A DNA stretch of 64,000 bases from Pseudomonadota bacterium (GTDB lineage Bacteria; Pseudomonadota; Alphaproteobacteria; Rhizobiales; JAKPQE01), in contig JAKPQE010000036.1 in assembly GCA_029572955.1 (NCBI GenBank), positions 1-64,000 on the forward strand. Direction: 5' to 3'. Both the position numbers and the translations under genes were made by a program. Below, piece by piece: positions 52,606 to 61,309 of the stretch. A model generated the notes under the pieces. It did not search any database and had not been told where the DNA came from. It worked only from the letters and a program-made list of their open reading frames with translations. Position 1 is the first letter of the stretch, and each line of letters starts with the position of its first letter.

Positions 52606-54720
52606 TCAGTTCAGCTTGATCGTCGCCCGGACCTCGAGGCTGCGGCCTTCGCCGGGCAGTTCGTCGAGGGTCGGCCGATACGAGGCGTCGGTGAGGTTGT
52701 TGAGGCTGATCGACAGGCCGTACTTGTCGTTTTCGCCGGCACTGGCACCGAGGGCGAGATTGAGGGTCGCCCAACTGCCTTCCGAGGTCGTCACGCCGGC
52801 GGCGCTGGTGAACCTCGACGCGGAGCCGGCCCGCACGAAGAGATCGGCCCAACCGCGGACCCGGTCGCGATAGGTCCAATCGTACCTGGCGCCGACCCGA
52901 CCCGAGTATTCCGGCACGTCGGTATTGTAGGTCGAGAAGTTGGTGTACTCGAACTTGCGGCGCGTCCAGTTGCCGTTGACGTAAGGCGTGACGTTCCAGC
53001 CCTCGAAGGTGTATTCGGCAAGGATCTCGATGCCGTAGGTCGTCGCCTTGTTGATGTTCTCCCAGCGCTCGGTATAGGTCGCCGGGCAGGTCGTGCAGGT
53101 CGTCGAGTCGATATAGTCCTCGGCGAGCGTGTAGTAGCCGGTGACGTCGAGGACGGCACGGCCGTTGTCATAGCGCGCGCCGATCTCGAAATTGTCGGAA
53201 GTCTCGGGCCTCAGATCCGGATTGGCGTAGATGTTGGTGCCGCCGGCCGATGTCGGCACGAAGAGCTGCAGCAGCGTCGGGTAGACGTAGCCTTGCGAGA
53301 AATGGGCGCGCAGCAGCGTGTCGGCGATGCCGGAATAGGTCACACCGACGCTGCCGAGGATGCGGTCGTCCTTGCCGCCTGCGAAGTTGAACCGGTTCGA
53401 GGCCTGCAGCTCCGATTCGATGTTGTAGTAACGGACGCCGGCGGTGAGCTTCAGGTAATCGGTGATCGACCATTCGTCCTGCACGAAAGCGGAGAAGGTG
53501 CGAACCTCGGCTTCGTCGTAGGTGCGGCTGGCGATCGGAATGACGATCGGCGGGAATGCCGGCCGGATCGAGCCCCAGGTGTTGCCGACCTTGGTCAGCG
53601 AGTCGCTGAGATACTGGACGCCGGTCACCACGTAGTGGCTGGGCAAGGGCTGCAGATCGACCTGCAGCGTGCCGCCCACATCGGTGATGAGGTCGTCGCT
53701 GAGGACGTGAATGTCCGAGACCGTGCCGGTGCGCGACCTGCTGTTCACTTCGTTGAGGAACAGGCGGCTGATCGTCTGGTGATAGGCGTCGAAATGAATG
53801 CGCCGGACGACCGGTCCGAGGTCGGTGGCGTCATAGCTCAGCGCGAACTTCTGGAGATCTCGCTCCGGCAGGTCGACATTGAAGCTGTTGGTGGTGCTGC
53901 CGTCGGACTGCGGGCCGAGATATGACGGATCGATCCAGGTCGAGGATTCCAGCTTGTACTCCTCGGCCTTGAGCGCGATGTAGTGATTGTCGTCCGCGCC
54001 GAAGCGGAAACCGAGATGGCCGGAGAGCGTGTCCGTCTCGTAGGCGGAGTTCGAGAGCTTGCCGCTCGGGTCGTAGCGGGTGCCGGCGACGTCGCGGTCA
54101 CGATGCTCGGCAAACGCGCCGGCGATGCGGTAGTCGACGTTCTCCACCTTGCCGAGAACCATCCCCGAGAGATGATAACCCTCGGTCGCCGAGAAATAGG
54201 AGGCCGAGGTCTCGGCCTCGATCATCTTCTCGCCGCCCTTGCGGGTGATGATGTTGACGACACCGCCGATCGCCTTGGAGCCGTAAAGGACGGAGGCCGG
54301 GCCGCGAATGACGTCGATGCGCTCGACGATGCTCGGGTCGATGAGAATCGGCGTGCCGTAGGTGCTGTGGTCGGTAATCTCCTGGCCGTCGACGAGGATC
54401 GTCACGCGGCGCGAGGACTCACCGCGAATTCTGACCCGCTTCATTCCGGCCACCGAGGCATCGACGACGTCGACGCCCGGCACGTCGCGCAGCATTTCGG
54501 CGATGCTCTCCGGGGCCTTGCGATCCAGCTCGGCACGATCCACCACCGAAACCGAATTCGGGCTCTCGAAGACCGGCTTTTCGGTCCGCGTGCCGGTAAT
54601 GTTGATGATACCGAGATACGAGCTGTCGCTTTCCTGGGCCAGAGCCGATGTTGCGGCCGGCAGCGAAGCCGGCACCGCAAGGGCCAGCAGTCCTGCTCCG
54701 ATACACAAATGTCGAGACAT
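52606..54720 (-). CDS. TonB-dependent outer-membrane receptor (putative heme/hemoglobin type)
   Basis: Plug ESIAEMLRDVPGVDVVDASVAGMKRVRIRGESSRRVTILVDGQEI... VERIDVIRGPASVLYGSKAIGGVVNIITRKGG; NPDLRPETSDNFEIGARYD; terminal LN. Confidence 0.9.
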   Translation of the reverse strand: MSRHLCIGAGLLALAVPASLPAATSALAQESDSSYLGIINITGTRTEKPVFESPNSVSVVDRAELDRKAPESIAEMLRDVPGVDVVDASVAGMKRVRIRGESSRRVTILVDGQEITDHSTYGTPILIDPSIVERIDVIRGPASVLYGSKAIGGVVNIITRKGGEKMIEAETSASYFSATEGYHLSGMVLGKVENVDYRIAGAFAEHRDRDVAGTRYDPSGKLSNSAYETDTLSGHLGFRFGADDNHYIALKAEEYKLESSTWIDPSYLGPQSDGSTTNSFNVDLPERDLQKFALSYDATDLGPVVRRIHFDAYHQTISRLFLNEVNSRSRTGTVSDIHVLSDDLITDVGGTLQVDLQPLPSHYVVTGVQYLSDSLTKVGNTWGSIRPAFPPIVIPIASRTYDEAEVRTFSAFVQDEWSITDYLKLTAGVRYYNIESELQASNRFNFAGGKDDRILGSVGVTYSGIADTLLRAHFSQGYVYPTLLQLFVPTSAGGTNIYANPDLRPETSDNFEIGARYDNGRAVLDVTGYYTLAEDYIDSTTCTTCPATYTERWENINKATTYGIEILAEYTFEGWNVTPYVNGNWTRRKFEYTNFSTYNTDVPEYSGRVGARYDWTYRDRVRGWADLFVRAGSASRFTSAAGVTTSEGSWATLNLALGASAGENDKYGLSISLNNLTDASYRPTLDELPGEGRSLEVRATIKLN

Positions 54721-55172
54721 GACGCGTCCTGTCGTTCGTTTGTTTGGGACATCCCGGCCGAGGCGTCCGGCCTATGCCGGCAGCAGCCCTAGATGCGAAT
54801 GCGTTGCATTTTCTAACCGTCGCGATCGGTCAAGTTAACTGAATAATCCGCAATACTATTTTCAAATGCGGCCGCAATAACCGCCCACCACTTATTCGAT
54901 AATTCAGAATTATATTCTTCTTCCGAATTCATTTCGCCCAATCCAAAATATCAAGATAATAAAATTCATGTCATGCGGCAGCACGTGTCGCACATTATGG
55001 GTTTACCGCACGAAACAAACCTGGATACTCTCTGTCGAATACGCTCGGAAGCAACGCTGCAGCAGCTCACGGCAAGTCGGCAGGATTGCCGCCCGCGACA
55101 CCGTTCGCGCGTGTGCCGGGGTTGCGCGGCAGCACTGCATCCGGGTTTTCGGAGGATGAGGAGCGATACCTG

Positions 55173-56036
55173 ATGCCCATGCTGCTGTGTCTCGGAATGG
55201 GGTATTCCGCGGCCGTCCTCGGTCACCGTCTTCGCCGGGACGGCTGGCGTGTCGGTGGCACCTGTCGCAGCGAGGAGAAGGCGGACCGGCTGCGAACCGC
55301 AGGATTCGACATGGCGGTCTTCGACGGCTCCGAGCCGGCCGCATCACTCGCCGCGATGATCGCCGAGGCGAGCCATCTGCTCGTCTCCATTCCGCCGGAC
55401 CGGGTCGGCGATGCGGTGCTTCGCCACCACGTCGCCGACCTTCGAGCCGCGCCGGGGCTGCAATGGGCCGGTTACCTCTCGACGATCGGCGTCTATGGCG
55501 ACCGGCACGGCGCGTGGATCGACGAGAACACGCCGCCGGACCCGCTTCACGAGACGAGCCGATGGCGCCTTTCTGCCGAAGGGGAGTGGCTCGGCTTCGG
55601 CAAGGACGCGCGGCTGCCGATCGCCGTCTTCCGGCTGCCCGGCATCTACGGTCCGGGCCGGAGCCAGTTCGATGCCCTGCGGGAGGGGCGCGCGCACAGG
55701 ATCATCAAGACCGGCCAGGTCTTCAACCGCATCCATGTGGAGGATCTGGCCGGGATCCTCGCGGCCGCCATCGCAAAAGGGAGCGAGGGGCTTTACAACG
55801 TGGCGGACGACGAGCCCTCGCCGGCCGAGGATGTGGTGGTGCTGGCAGCGGCGATGCTCGGCATCGAGCCGCCGCCGGAAATCGCCTTCGAGGCGGCGCA
55901 GCTTTCACCCTTCGCGCGCAGCTTTTATGCCGAATGCAAACGCGTCCGCAACGACCGGATGAAGGACGCGCTGGGGGTCGGCCTGCGCTATCCGACCTAC
56001 CGCGAAGGTCTGGCGGCCATCCTCGGCGCCGAATGA
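55173..56036 (+). CDS. SDR / NAD-dependent epimerase-like oxidoreductase
   Basis: LCLGMGYSAAVLGHRLRRDGWRVGGTCRS; YLSTIGVYGDRHGAWIDENTPPDP; FRLPGIYGPGRSQFDALREG; RBS ggaggatgaggag. Confidence 0.87.
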   Translation: MPMLLCLGMGYSAAVLGHRLRRDGWRVGGTCRSEEKADRLRTAGFDMAVFDGSEPAASLAAMIAEASHLLVSIPPDRVGDAVLRHHVADLRAAPGLQWAGYLSTIGVYGDRHGAWIDENTPPDPLHETSRWRLSAEGEWLGFGKDARLPIAVFRLPGIYGPGRSQFDALREGRAHRIIKTGQVFNRIHVEDLAGILAAAIAKGSEGLYNVADDEPSPAEDVVVLAAAMLGIEPPPEIAFEAAQLSPFARSFYAECKRVRNDRMKDALGVGLRYPTYREGLAAILGAE

Positions 56037-56128
56037 CGGCGCCGGGCGGCGCGCCGACGCCGCGACGGACAAAGGTCCCGGACGGGTGACGATCCGGGAT
56101 CCCTGCCCCTGTCGGCCCCGCCCTCATG

Positions 56129-58018
56129 TCACGGCTTCATCAGAACGCCGGTCGTCAGGCCCTCGCCGCGCCACCACCAGCGATCGAAAATCTCGGCGGC
56201 GGCGCCGGCATGTCGCGGCCCTTGCGGCGGCTGGCCGAACTTGTCCCACCAGGCCAGCCGTATCGAATTGGACCGCCACAACGGCAGGGCGTGATTGCGC
56301 CAGCGCATGACCCGGTCGAAGCTTCGGGCCGCGGTGCGCAGAGAGGCTTCGTCTCCGGCCGCGATCATCGCGTCGATGGTCGCATCGAGCGCGGCGTCCT
56401 CGACGCCGGCAAGCGCATAGGTTCCCTCGATCCGGGCGAGCGAGCCGTGCCAGAGCAGTCGCTCGGCACTGCCCGGAACGAGGGTCGGCGACCAGTTGAG
56501 CGTCGTCATGTCGAAATCGCGATCGAGCATCATCTTCTGCGCGGCGGTCGGCTCGAGCGACGGATAGCTGAGCTCGATGCCGAGCTGTTCGAGATTGCGG
56601 GCGACCGGTCCGAGGACACGGACGAGTTCGGGATTGAGGTAGAGGAGCCGTATGGTCAGCGGCTTGCCGGTCGCGGGATCGATGCGGCGGCCATCGACCA
56701 CCTTCAGGCCCGCCTCGTCGAGAAGGCGGTGCGCCTCGACGAGCGCCGCCCGCCGATCACCGCCGCCAAGCGTCGCCGAGGGCGCCTCGGCATCGAAGAG
56801 CCCCGCCGGCAGGCTCGATGCGGAGGAGGCGAGCAAGGCCCGTTCGTCCGGTTCGGACGGACCCGTCGCGGCCAGCGCGGTGTCGCCGAAATAGCTGTCG
56901 ACACGCTGATACTCGCCGTGGAACAGCGTCTTGTTGCTCCATTCGAAGTCGTAGGTCAGGGCGATCGCGCGGCGTACCCGGATGTCGGAGAACAGGGCGC
57001 GGCGTTGGTTGAAAACGAGCAGGAGCATCTCCCCCGGCCGGTCGAGCGTGTCGACGCGACGCCGGATACGGCCATCGGAAAGGGCGGGTCCCGCGTAACC
57101 CGTCGCCCAACGAACGGCGCTCGATTCGACACGCACGTCGAAATAGCCGGCCCGAAAAGCCTCGAGCGCGATCGAGTCGTCCCGGTAGAACTCGATCCGT
57201 ATCTGGTCGAAATTGAACCGCCCGACATTTGCCGGGTGGTCGACGGCCCAGTAGTCGGGAACCCGCCGCAGCACGATGGAGCGGCCGGCTTCGGCGGAAA
57301 CGATCTCGTAGGGACCGCCCGTGAGAGGAATGTCGAGGCTGGTCTCGGTCACCGCCCGGGTTCGCCAGTAGTGCTCCGGATGGATCGGCAGGGAGCCGAC
57401 GATACGAACGAAATCGCGGTCGCCGGCAACCGGCGTGCGGAAGACGACGGTCCGGCTGTCCTCGACTTCGACCTCGACGTCACGAAGGACACGCCGATAG
57501 TAGATCGCGCCCTGTTCGCGCAGGGTCCTGAAGGTGAAGGCGACATCGGCCGCGGTCACCGGCCGGCCGTCATGCCAGCGGGCGTCGTTGCGCAGACCGA
57601 AGCGGACGGACGTCAGGTCGGGGGCAGCCTCGACCGTCTCGGCGAGCAGGCCGTATGCCGCGGACGGTTCGTCGCCGCTCGGCGCCAGAAGGCTGTCATA
57701 GACGAGATGGCCGAGACTGATCGCGCCGGTGCGATCCCGCGGAACATTGCCCGGAAACCGCAGCGTGTTGAGGGAATCGAACGTGCCGACGACGCCGAAG
57801 CGGATCGTCCCGCCTTTCGGTGCGTTCGGCTCGACATTGGCGAAATTCTGGAAGCCCCGTGCGTAGCGGAGCGGATGGATCGACGAATGGCCGTGCCGGG
57901 CGCTCGCCGACAGATCGTCGGGCATCGCCGACGTCGCCGAAATCAGCAACCCGACCACCATGCTGGCGATCACCGCGAGTGTGCCGATCAGATTCCTCGA
58001 TCGCAAAAGACGGACCAT
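56129..58018 (-). CDS. Extracellular solute-binding protein, YejA-like (family 5)
   Basis: FANVEPNAPKGGTIRFGVVGTFDSLNTLRFPGNVPRD... VYDSLLAPSGDEPSAAYGLLAETVE. Confidence 0.88.
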   Translation of the reverse strand: MVRLLRSRNLIGTLAVIASMVVGLLISATSAMPDDLSASARHGHSSIHPLRYARGFQNFANVEPNAPKGGTIRFGVVGTFDSLNTLRFPGNVPRDRTGAISLGHLVYDSLLAPSGDEPSAAYGLLAETVEAAPDLTSVRFGLRNDARWHDGRPVTAADVAFTFRTLREQGAIYYRRVLRDVEVEVEDSRTVVFRTPVAGDRDFVRIVGSLPIHPEHYWRTRAVTETSLDIPLTGGPYEIVSAEAGRSIVLRRVPDYWAVDHPANVGRFNFDQIRIEFYRDDSIALEAFRAGYFDVRVESSAVRWATGYAGPALSDGRIRRRVDTLDRPGEMLLLVFNQRRALFSDIRVRRAIALTYDFEWSNKTLFHGEYQRVDSYFGDTALAATGPSEPDERALLASSASSLPAGLFDAEAPSATLGGGDRRAALVEAHRLLDEAGLKVVDGRRIDPATGKPLTIRLLYLNPELVRVLGPVARNLEQLGIELSYPSLEPTAAQKMMLDRDFDMTTLNWSPTLVPGSAERLLWHGSLARIEGTYALAGVEDAALDATIDAMIAAGDEASLRTAARSFDRVMRWRNHALPLWRSNSIRLAWWDKFGQPPQGPRHAGAAAEIFDRWWWRGEGLTTGVLMKP

Positions 58019-58027
58019 TTCATGCTT

Positions 58028-58055
58028 CCCCTATGTTGTTCCTCAGGAACAATAG
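58028..58055 (-). promoter_or_regulatory. Strong hairpin abutting the Shine-Dalgarno of the YejA-like gene
   Basis: Minus strand ccctattgttcc-tga-ggaaca(ac)ataggg: 12-bp stem with 2-nt bulge, directly followed by gaagcatgaaATG. Confidence 0.6.
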
Positions 58056-58121
58056 GGTCCGGACGTCGCGATAATTAATGAAAATACTTGAACTTGATTG
58101 TTTACCCTGGCTGAAATCAAC

Positions 58122-58967
58122 TTATTTGAATTCAACGCGCGTAGTAAAAGACATGCTTTTCTTGGATGCCCCGGCGGGGATGGCCGGAAAAGGCGAGGCG
58201 CGACGAACCATGGCGGTCGCTTCCGCATCGAGCGGCGGGTGCCCCGATGCCTTGGCGAGGCGCACCGACAGAACCCGGCCGGCATTGTCGATGGAAAAGG
58301 CGACGAGCACCGAGCCCCGCAGGCGTGCGCGGCGCGCCTCGGCGGGATAGCGTTTGTGTCGCGCCAGATGAGCCAGCACGCGGCCCTTGTAGTTGCCGAG
58401 CGCGGCGCCCGAAATTGCCGCCGGTCGCTGCGACTTGCCGGCAGCCGAGCCGCCGCCGCCGGCAGGCGTTGCGGGGACGACCGGTGACGGCTTTGCCGGA
58501 GCGGCGGCACGCGGCTGGGGACTTGCCGGCGCTTTCTTCTTTCGCGGGGTCTGCTTCTGGCGTTCGGGGGAAGCCTGCGGGCGAACGGCCGGCTCTTGCC
58601 GTACCGGCTCGACCACCGCCGCGACCTCCTCGGGCGGCGCGACATCCTCGGTCGGCGGGGGCACGGGTTCGACGGCTTCGGCGGCGAGTTCCCCGGCATC
58701 GGCCGGGGCGGCGGTGTCCACGACCTGCGGGGCGGCGACCGGCTCGGCCGGTGCCACGGCTTCGACCGCCTCGATCACCGGCGATACCTCGGTCGCCGCG
58801 CCGAAGAGTTCGGCGAGATCGACGAGGTCGGTGACGGCGAGATCCAGTCCGCCGGCGGGCGGCAGGGCCTCCGGCTCTCTGCCAAGGCCGAGCGCCATTG
58901 CCGCCGCGCCGTGAAGCAGCAGCGCGGCCAGCGCGGCCATGCACCACTGAGCCGGCGAAAACTTCAT
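58122..58967 (-). CDS. tonB: Energy transducer TonB
   Basis: N-terminal TM, Pro/Glu-rich spacer, C-terminal YKGRVLAHLARHKRYPAEARRARLRGSVLVAFSIDNAGRVLSVRLAKASGHPPLDAEATAMVRRASPFPAIP. Confidence 0.93.
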   Translation of the reverse strand: MKFSPAQWCMAALAALLLHGAAAMALGLGREPEALPPAGGLDLAVTDLVDLAELFGAATEVSPVIEAVEAVAPAEPVAAPQVVDTAAPADAGELAAEAVEPVPPPTEDVAPPEEVAAVVEPVRQEPAVRPQASPERQKQTPRKKKAPASPQPRAAAPAKPSPVVPATPAGGGGSAAGKSQRPAAISGAALGNYKGRVLAHLARHKRYPAEARRARLRGSVLVAFSIDNAGRVLSVRLAKASGHPPLDAEATAMVRRASPFPAIPAGASKKSMSFTTRVEFK

Positions 58968-59368
58968 GCACCCGCCTCGTGGATCGTCACCAGGCGAATG
59001 TCGCGTATTCCGGCCGCCCCGAGGGACTCGACGATCTGCAACATCAGGCCGGCCGGAAGCCGGCGATCGGCAACGATGTGCAGCGTCTGGGGGGCGGAGC
59101 CGGCCAAGGCGCCGAGATGCCCGGCCAGCCTGTCCAGGCCGACGACCGCGCCGGACACCCTGATGGTGCCGTCGAGAGCGACGACGATCGGGTTCGCCGG
59201 GTCGCCCCCCGCCTCGATGCTGCTGGTCGCCGCCGGCTCCACGCCATGGGTCGCGAACGGTCGCAACGCACCGGCAACGAGGAAGAAGATCAAAAGCAGA
59301 AAGACGACATTGATCAGCGGAACGAGGTTTTCCTCGCGAACGGGGGCAATCCTGGTGCAAACGCGCAT
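58964..59368 (-). CDS. exbD: Biopolymer transport protein ExbD (copy A)
   Basis: LVPLINVVFLLLIFFLVAGALRP; ... RRLPAGLMLQIVESLGAAGIRDIRLVT. Confidence 0.9.
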   Translation of the reverse strand: MRVCTRIAPVREENLVPLINVVFLLLIFFLVAGALRPFATHGVEPAATSSIEAGGDPANPIVVALDGTIRVSGAVVGLDRLAGHLGALAGSAPQTLHIVADRRLPAGLMLQIVESLGAAGIRDIRLVTIHEAGA

Positions 59369-59381
59369 GGCATCCCTCCGG

Positions 59382-59765
59382 CTATTTCACGACGACGACA
59401 TTGCGAATGCCGGCCCGGCGCGCCGCCTCGAGGGCCCGCACGACATGATCGAGAGCGGTTTCGGTGCGCGGCAGCACGGCGAGCCGAACCGCTTGGCCGG
59501 CGGCGATGGCGACGAGCCTTTCGACGAGCTCGTCCGCTCCGACGGGCCCGCCCGCAAGGTCGAAACCGCCGTCCTCGGCAATCCGTAACAGCAGCACGTC
59601 GTGACCTGCCGCAGCACTTCCCGCGGCGCCGCCATCCATCTCGAGACTGCGATATCGCTCGAAGGTCGATGACAGCATGAAGAAAAGCAGCAGCAGAAAC
59701 ACGACGTCGATAAGCGGGGTCAGGCTGAGCCGACGAATGCGCCGGCGCTCGGCTTCAACCCGCAT
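59382..59765 (-). CDS. exbD: Biopolymer transport protein ExbD (copy B)
   Basis: RRLSLTPLIDVVFLLLLFFMLSSTFERYRSLEMD. Confidence 0.9.
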   Translation of the reverse strand: MRVEAERRRIRRLSLTPLIDVVFLLLLFFMLSSTFERYRSLEMDGGAAGSAAAGHDVLLLRIAEDGGFDLAGGPVGADELVERLVAIAAGQAVRLAVLPRTETALDHVVRALEAARRAGIRNVVVVK

Positions 59766-60567
59766 GTCGCATCACCGCATGGGCGGGCCGAAGCGACTGC
59801 CGGTCGCCGACCCAGTCCTCGTTGCCGGTGTCTTCGGTCAGCCGGCCGGTGAAGAGGCTGGTCAGCACGTCCTCCATCCACATACGCTCGCGCTCGACGA
59901 TGCTCTCCAGCCAGTAGAGGGCAAGGCCCGAGGGGATCGCGATCGAAAGGCCGATGGCCGTGGTCAGCAGGGCTTCCCAGATGCCGCCCGCCAGGATCGC
60001 CGGATTGACGTCGGCGCCGGCATCCTGCAGGGCCTGGAACGCCTGGATCATGCCGAGGACCGTGCCGAGAAGGCCGAGCAGCGGCGCCGTCTGCACGACG
60101 GCCTCGATCGCCCGGAAATAGGAGCGCAGGACGCCGAGCCCGTGCACCGAAACGCGCTCCACATCCTCGCGGATGCTCTGGTCGTCGACGGGCCGGTGGC
60201 GCAGGCCGCGCATCGCATGGCCGAGGGCCAGCTCGACCGGATTTCGCCGCCGGCGGATCGCCTCGTAGGCCCCCTTGTGGTCGCCGGCCAACCAAAGCTC
60301 GATCGCGCGCCGCGCCCGGCCGTGACGACCGACGCCGAGGCGCGCGTATTGCCAGAGCTTGAGCAGGATGACCGCGGTCACGAACAGCGAAAGGGCGACC
60401 AGAAGAGCGACGACCGGCCCGCCCTTGAGCAGGATGTCGACGGTAGCGCCGATCTGGTCCAGTGTCGCGGCCTCGATCGCATCGGCCGCCGGGACGGGAT
60501 CCGCCGCCATTGCGGGTATGGTCGGGACGTTTGCCGCGATCGGCGCGACGCTGCTGACAGGCTGCAT
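59755..60567 (-). CDS. exbB: MotA/TolQ/ExbB proton channel family protein
   Basis: LRSYFRAIEAVVQTAPLLGLLGTVLGMIQAFQALQDAGADVNPAILAGGIWEALLTTAIGLSIAIPSGLALYWLE. Confidence 0.93.
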   Translation of the reverse strand: MQPVSSVAPIAANVPTIPAMAADPVPAADAIEAATLDQIGATVDILLKGGPVVALLVALSLFVTAVILLKLWQYARLGVGRHGRARRAIELWLAGDHKGAYEAIRRRRNPVELALGHAMRGLRHRPVDDQSIREDVERVSVHGLGVLRSYFRAIEAVVQTAPLLGLLGTVLGMIQAFQALQDAGADVNPAILAGGIWEALLTTAIGLSIAIPSGLALYWLESIVERERMWMEDVLTSLFTGRLTEDTGNEDWVGDRQSLRPAHAVMRHAG

Positions 60568-60621
60568 GAAAACCTCCTCGTTCGGACTGCGATTGTCGCC
60601 GCCGCGACTTTCGTTGCCGCG

Positions 60622-61104
60622 TCACGACCCGAAAGGCGTCCCGGCCCGGCTGGTCGTCGCCAGCGCCCCGAGGCAGGTTGCCGGTGCCAGCCCCTCGCCT
60701 TCGCAGCGGGTGACGTCGTTGACGAGAAGACGGCCGATGGTCGCGCAGTCACGATCCTTGAGATCGAACTGGCGGACGCGGGTCGCTCCAGCGGGCAGAT
60801 GTCCACCCTTCACCACGAGGATGCGGTCGACGCGCCGGTCGTCGGCGAACACGACGAGTTCCAGCGCCAGATCCGCAATGTCCGTGCCGATGCCGTTGTG
60901 GAGGACAATGCTCAACCGGCAGTCCGGGCCCTTTTGCAGCAGGTCGTTGAGCTCCAGGCCCAGACGCGCATCGCTGCCGGCCGGCTTTTCGGCGGCTTGC
61001 GAAAACGCTGCCCCGGCATTGGCCAGACCGAGGAAGGCCATGACGATCGCGTGGAGGATGAGACCGAAACCGCCCCTTCGAACAGCGATACCAAAGCGGT
61101 CCAT
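60622..61104 (-). CDS. Hypothetical exported protein heading the exbB/tonB operon
   Basis: Hydrophobic N-terminus ILHAIVMAFLGLANAGAAFSQA; single intact ORF directly upstream of exbB on same strand. Confidence 0.7.
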   Translation of the reverse strand: MDRFGIAVRRGGFGLILHAIVMAFLGLANAGAAFSQAAEKPAGSDARLGLELNDLLQKGPDCRLSIVLHNGIGTDIADLALELVVFADDRRVDRILVVKGGHLPAGATRVRQFDLKDRDCATIGRLLVNDVTRCEGEGLAPATCLGALATTSRAGTPFGS

Positions 61105-61120
61105 CGGGCGCCTCTTTTTT

Positions 61121-61139
61121 GCTAATGCATATGATTAGC
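61121..61139. promoter_or_regulatory. 19-bp palindrome, Fur-box-like operator candidate
   Basis: gctaatgcatatgattagc: perfect 6-bp arms; 13/19 identical by eye to Fur consensus GATAATGATAATCATTATC; 17 bp upstream of the start at 61104. Confidence 0.5.
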
Positions 61140-61272
61140 TTTTAGATGACGGTACCGACCAAGGCAAATGCAACATCCTGAATGCCATACCTGAACACCG
61201 TGAAATCACGGAAATTATTGACCTTTCTCGATCGACCGCTTGCGTTCCGGAAAGCAATGCGCGTATTATGCT

Positions 61273-61291
61273 ATTGCGAGGCATTCGCAAT
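61273..61291. promoter_or_regulatory. 19-bp palindrome upstream of the 61310 ORF
   Basis: attgcga-ggcat-tcgcaat, perfect 7-bp arms, 18 nt before the ATG. Confidence 0.45.
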
Positions 61292-61309
61292 TATCAAGAG
61301 GCAATCGCA

